Source: Candidatus Bathyarchaeota archaeon (GTDB taxonomy: Archaea; Thermoproteota; Bathyarchaeia; 40CM-2-53-6). Taken from it: a DNA stretch of 6,047 nt. The stretch is taken from contig VBBB01000042.1 in the NCBI GenBank assembly GCA_005882955.1, positions 3,238 to 9,284 on the forward strand, in the 5' to 3' direction. The notes under the pieces were generated by a model, which saw only the letters and a program-made list of their open reading frames with translations, was not told the origin of the DNA and ran no database searches. The first letter of the stretch is position 1; each line of letters starts with the position of its first letter. Made by a program: the position numbers and the translations under genes. This document shows, one piece after another, positions 4,570 to 6,047 of the stretch.

Positions 4570-6047
4570 TCAGGCTGGCGGTGGTGTAGTTGGACGATCG
4601 GGTGGAGGATTGGCGGGAGGAGGAAGTGTTGCTGGAGGGCTAGGTCTTCGTCTCGTCAGCTGGATAACTTGGAGGGCTACGCCTGTGGCCGCGATTAGGC
4701 CCACGATTATTGTGTATGTCTGTTCTGAGCTGGCTAGGCTCGCGATGTTCTGGACTTGACTATTTACTGTTACAGTGGCTGTTCCTGTTCCGCTGCTTCT
4801 GACTAGTGCCCCGGTTTGTGAAGCGTTTACGAGTAGAGTGTAGGACCCGGCTGCGTTTGACGGGAGCTTGAGAGAAACAGAGTAGGATGTTTGGCCGGAG
4901 GGTCGAACGTTGCTGGTGAGGTCTTGGACTGAGCGGCTAGGGGTCGTCAATAATGCCTGGTTGATCGTGAACGTTGAGCCGAGGCCTTGTGTTGCAGGTT
5001 CCGTTGGCGAGATTATCTGTATTGTCCAGGTGATGTTGTCGCCTGGGGAAGCGGTTGTGGGTCCGTTTATTGAGACCTGAAGGCTTCGACTGTCAACAAC
5101 GTATAGGGTCGTGGTGGATAATGGGGCTCCTGAGAGCCATTCGTCGAGTCCGATGCTGTAGGCGCCGTAGTAGTTGGATGTGGGCAGTATCGTGTCTGTT
5201 AGGTTGCCGGATCTAGTGGAGAAGAAGAAGCTGAGGAGGTGCGTCTGCGAGATTACTGGTATTCCGCTCATCCTTGCTACAAAGAACGCTTCCCTAGGTA
5301 GACCTGTGGCTGTTATTGTGACGGGTTGTTGGTAGCCCGAGTTCCCGGTGTTCTGTATGGCTAGGCTCGGCGTGTCGCGTGGGCCGAGTCTCGCTGTGAA
5401 AATGTCTGTCTCTCCCGTCAGGATTTCTCTCCCGAGCGGTCTTACTGCCCTTCTTCCGTCCGTCCATACTGGGTAGGTTTGGTTTCCGGACACAGCCAGG
5501 TTGAAGTAATCACCGATGAAGCCGATGGTGAAGAGTGGATCTGTGCCTACGTCTGTAACTCTGCTGTTTGGACTTATCGTGGTCCCGTGGTTCGTGGCTG
5601 TGGCGTAGAATATGTCATATCCTAGTCCGACGGGGTCGAGCCTCTGATCTCCCCAGATAATATGGACGATGTTGTCACTGGACACTCTCAGCCATGCGAA
5701 GAAGTGTCCGTTCTGGCTGGAGTGGTCGTTTATCATAGTCGGCAGGCTCCAAGTCGTCCCTCCATCGATAGAGGCTACCAGGTAGACGTCTGCCGGATCG
5801 GTGCTGTATTTTGCCTGACGGGCTCCATAGGCGATATAGACGGTCCCGTCTGGAGCGACATCCATTGAGGGGAACATCGAACTCCACCATCTGAAACAGC
5901 AAGAGCTACCCTCACTGGCGAAGGTTAGCTGCTGGGGAATCGGAGCCGCCACTAGAGGCGGGGAGAATGACGTTCCGCCATCTATTGATCTCGTTATCAT
6001 GATGATGGCTGACGCGTTCAGGAACCCGTTCGTTCCAGTGTCTAAGT
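4570..6047 (-). CDS. Membrane-anchored sialidase-like (Asp-box) surface protein, N-terminus outside window
   Basis: The frame stays open to the right edge, so the start is missing; 491 residues are visible. The ATG at 6000 is internal, because coding-like sequence (DTGTNGFLNASAI) precedes it. Two Asp boxes are seen, SIDGGTSF (20-27) and SIDGGTTW (92-99), with FPSMDVAPDGTVYIAY and YPVWTDGRR strand blocks of a sialidase-type beta-propeller. A CC pair (49-50) may form a vicinal disulfide. After the propeller come Thr/Ser-rich Ig-like regions, including a GPTTASPGDNITWTI strand pair. A single membrane helix (about 443-464, TYTIIVGLIAATGVALQVI) is followed by RRR and a proline-rich cytoplasmic tail. 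Propeller proteins of this kind may cleave or bind glycans, but the catalytic Arg triad cannot be checked here. Probably exported and anchored at the C-terminus. No T-run follows; the GNAT gene lies 68 bases downstream. Confidence 0.85.
   Translation of the reverse strand, partial: LDTGTNGFLNASAIIMITRSIDGGTSFSPPLVAAPIPQQLTFASEGSSCCFRWWSSMFPSMDVAPDGTVYIAYGARQAKYSTDPADVYLVASIDGGTTWSLPTMINDHSSQNGHFFAWLRVSSDNIVHIIWGDQRLDPVGLGYDIFYATATNHGTTISPNSRVTDVGTDPLFTIGFIGDYFNLAVSGNQTYPVWTDGRRAVRPLGREILTGETDIFTARLGPRDTPSLAIQNTGNSGYQQPVTITATGLPREAFFVARMSGIPVISQTHLLSFFFSTRSGNLTDTILPTSNYYGAYSIGLDEWLSGAPLSTTTLYVVDSRSLQVSINGPTTASPGDNITWTIQIISPTEPATQGLGSTFTINQALLTTPSRSVQDLTSNVRPSGQTSYSVSLKLPSNAAGSYTLLVNASQTGALVRSSGTGTATVTVNSQVQNIASLASSEQTYTIIVGLIAATGVALQVIQLTRRRPSPPATLPPPANPPPDRPTTPPPA

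Overview
The window most likely comes from a mesophilic soil, sediment or subsurface archaeon, probably of the Thaumarchaeota/Bathyarchaeota breadth, and possibly a metagenome-assembled contig. This is inferred from style, not from a marker gene. There are a small two-helix membrane protein with a C-terminal zinc ribbon, a two-domain GNAT protein of a type I associate with archaea, secreted beta-rich proteins with Sec signals or C-terminal anchors, AT-rich TATA-like boxes close to start codons, and T-rich rather than hairpin-type terminators. Non-ATG starts are frequent: TTG at 2406, GTG at 4501, and apparently CTG at 906.

Left part (1-1061, all minus strand). A two-gene module leads: a 52-residue helical protein (1061 to 903), then a nucleotidyltransferase-fold protein (906 to 334). 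The second gene has no ATG, GTG or TTG that would include its catalytic motif. Its natural start is a CTG overlapping the TGA of the small gene (CTGA). Downstream, behind its own TATA-like box, is the N-terminal third of an alpha/beta hydrolase (237 to 1) that runs off the window. The small protein plus nucleotidyltransferase looks like a toxin-antitoxin-type or regulatory pair. A 7-bp inverted repeat lies over its predicted promoter.

Middle (1062-3565, plus strand). A divergent intergenic region leads to the zinc-ribbon membrane protein (1248-1691). Next come about 420 bases without a convincing gene but with a hairpin and short open stretches, a small probable helical protein ending at 2256, and a secreted four-cysteine beta-rich protein (2406-3191) with a TTG start and its own promoter. 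A T-run terminator follows, then a small ORF with repeated Tyr-Trp-basic motifs (3236-3469).

Right part (3566-6047, minus strand). A large cell-surface sialidase-like (Asp-box) protein, cut off at its N-terminus by the window edge, ends in an Ig-like region, one membrane helix and a proline-rich tail. About 68 bases downstream is a two-domain GNAT acetyltransferase, possibly co-transcribed.

The most interesting signals are the CTG-overlapping nucleotidyltransferase pair, the Tyr-Trp repeat micro-ORF and the unassigned secreted protein. No CRISPR array, IS element, tRNA or rRNA was seen.
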